From a candidate division FCPU426 bacterium (GTDB lineage: Bacteria > Oederibacteriota > Muellerivitia > Muellerivitales > Muellerivitaceae), in assembly GCA_030041545.1 (NCBI GenBank), contig JASHNQ010000033.1:61155-125154 (forward strand): a stretch of 64,000 nt of DNA, given 5' to 3'. Of the stretch, positions 63,783 through 64,000 are shown piece after piece. Under the pieces are notes generated by a model. That model had not been told where the DNA came from and ran no database searches. It was given only the letters and a program-made list of their open reading frames with translations. Numbering within the stretch: the first letter of the stretch is position 1; each line of letters begins with the position of its first letter. The position numbers and the translations under genes were made by a program.

Positions 63783-64000
63783 CTAGTGCAGCACCATGAC
63801 CTTGACGACCTGCCGGCCCACCAGTCCGTTGTTGGCGCTGTTGCGCATCTCCACCACCGCGAAGTACAGCCCGCTGGCCACCCCCGCGGCGTTCCATTGC
63901 GGCGGGTTGGGCCCGTTGTCCCCCTCCACCACCTTGAACAACTCCCCCGCCACCGTGTAAAGCGATACCCTCATCGCCAGGTTCAGGGAGGTATTGTCGC
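63783..64000 (-). CDS. C-terminus of a secreted protein with FlgD-like sorting fold, 5' end outside window
   Basis: The frame is open to the window edge. The visible 72 residues (DNTSLNLAMRVSLYTVAGEL, GPNPPQWNAAGVASGLYFAVVEM, RQVVKVMVLH) are the terminal FlgD/T9SS-like Ig fold, similar in type to the end of the beta-helix protein at 43597-46230. Confidence 0.7.
   Translation of the reverse strand, partial: DNTSLNLAMRVSLYTVAGELFKVVEGDNGPNPPQWNAAGVASGLYFAVVEMRNSANNGLVGRQVVKVMVLH

Overview
The window reads as chromosomal DNA of a GC-rich, Gram-negative-type, uncultured bacterium. The evidence for an outer membrane is several signal-peptide-bearing beta-barrel proteins, lipoboxes, a FecR-like exported protein and a system II cytochrome c maturation pair (ResB/CcsA). 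Secreted proteins carry long Thr/Pro/Ser linkers and FlgD/T9SS-like C-terminal folds, a style seen in several poorly cultured phyla. I cannot place the phylum from sequence alone. There are no rRNA or tRNA genes and no CRISPR array.

Layout. 1-10 kb: end of a TPR/beta-barrel protein, resB-ccsA, an M32 carboxypeptidase, an outer-membrane protein, an aldo/keto reductase, a response regulator, then vapB-vapC-tsaC with overlapping reading frames. 10-20 kb: ppc, purE, a GT39-like glycosyltransferase, a LysE exporter, a CPXCG protein with a FecR-like protein, two SDR paralogues and an internally deleted MFS gene. 20-31 kb: a secreted lipoprotein, a GH44 glucanase, two tandem polytopic membrane proteins, and a 1119-residue STAND ATPase with a dead cyclase domain and TPRs. 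31-36 kb: a HEPN/MNT toxin-antitoxin pair, a truncated DUF3800 gene, an IS110-type insertion sequence, a TPR-GYF protein and a STAS protein. 36-50 kb: small regulators, an intact class III cyclase, a second VapBC, two more TPR/beta-barrel paralogues, a large beta-helix exoprotein, an NAD-binding protein and an RlmI-like methyltransferase. 50-60 kb: an AT-richer toxin-antitoxin island (RelE/RHH, BrnT/antitoxin, RES/Xre, HigBA, HEPN/MNT) that also holds signal peptidase I and an internally duplicated ParB-like protein. 60-64 kb: B12-dependent ribonucleotide reductase NrdJ with a long structured leader and a textbook promoter, then the C-terminus of another secreted protein.

Two themes stand out. 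First, both HEPN/MNT modules sit directly downstream of a host gene (nrdJ; the STAND ATPase) and are followed by a direct duplicate of that gene's 3' end. At nrdJ the duplicate is a 31-bp identical core plus 52 bp that differ only by synonymous changes, and it is still followed by a terminator. This is what site-specific insertion into a gene 3' end with restoration of the reading frame would leave, yet each unit is only about 1 kb and has no integrase. Second, the spacers are packed with small palindromic elements (about 70-380 bp) bounded by inverted repeats. They fall into at least six families and often end inside or right next to a neighbour's stop codon; one lies within the ccsA reading frame and another truncates the DUF3800 gene.
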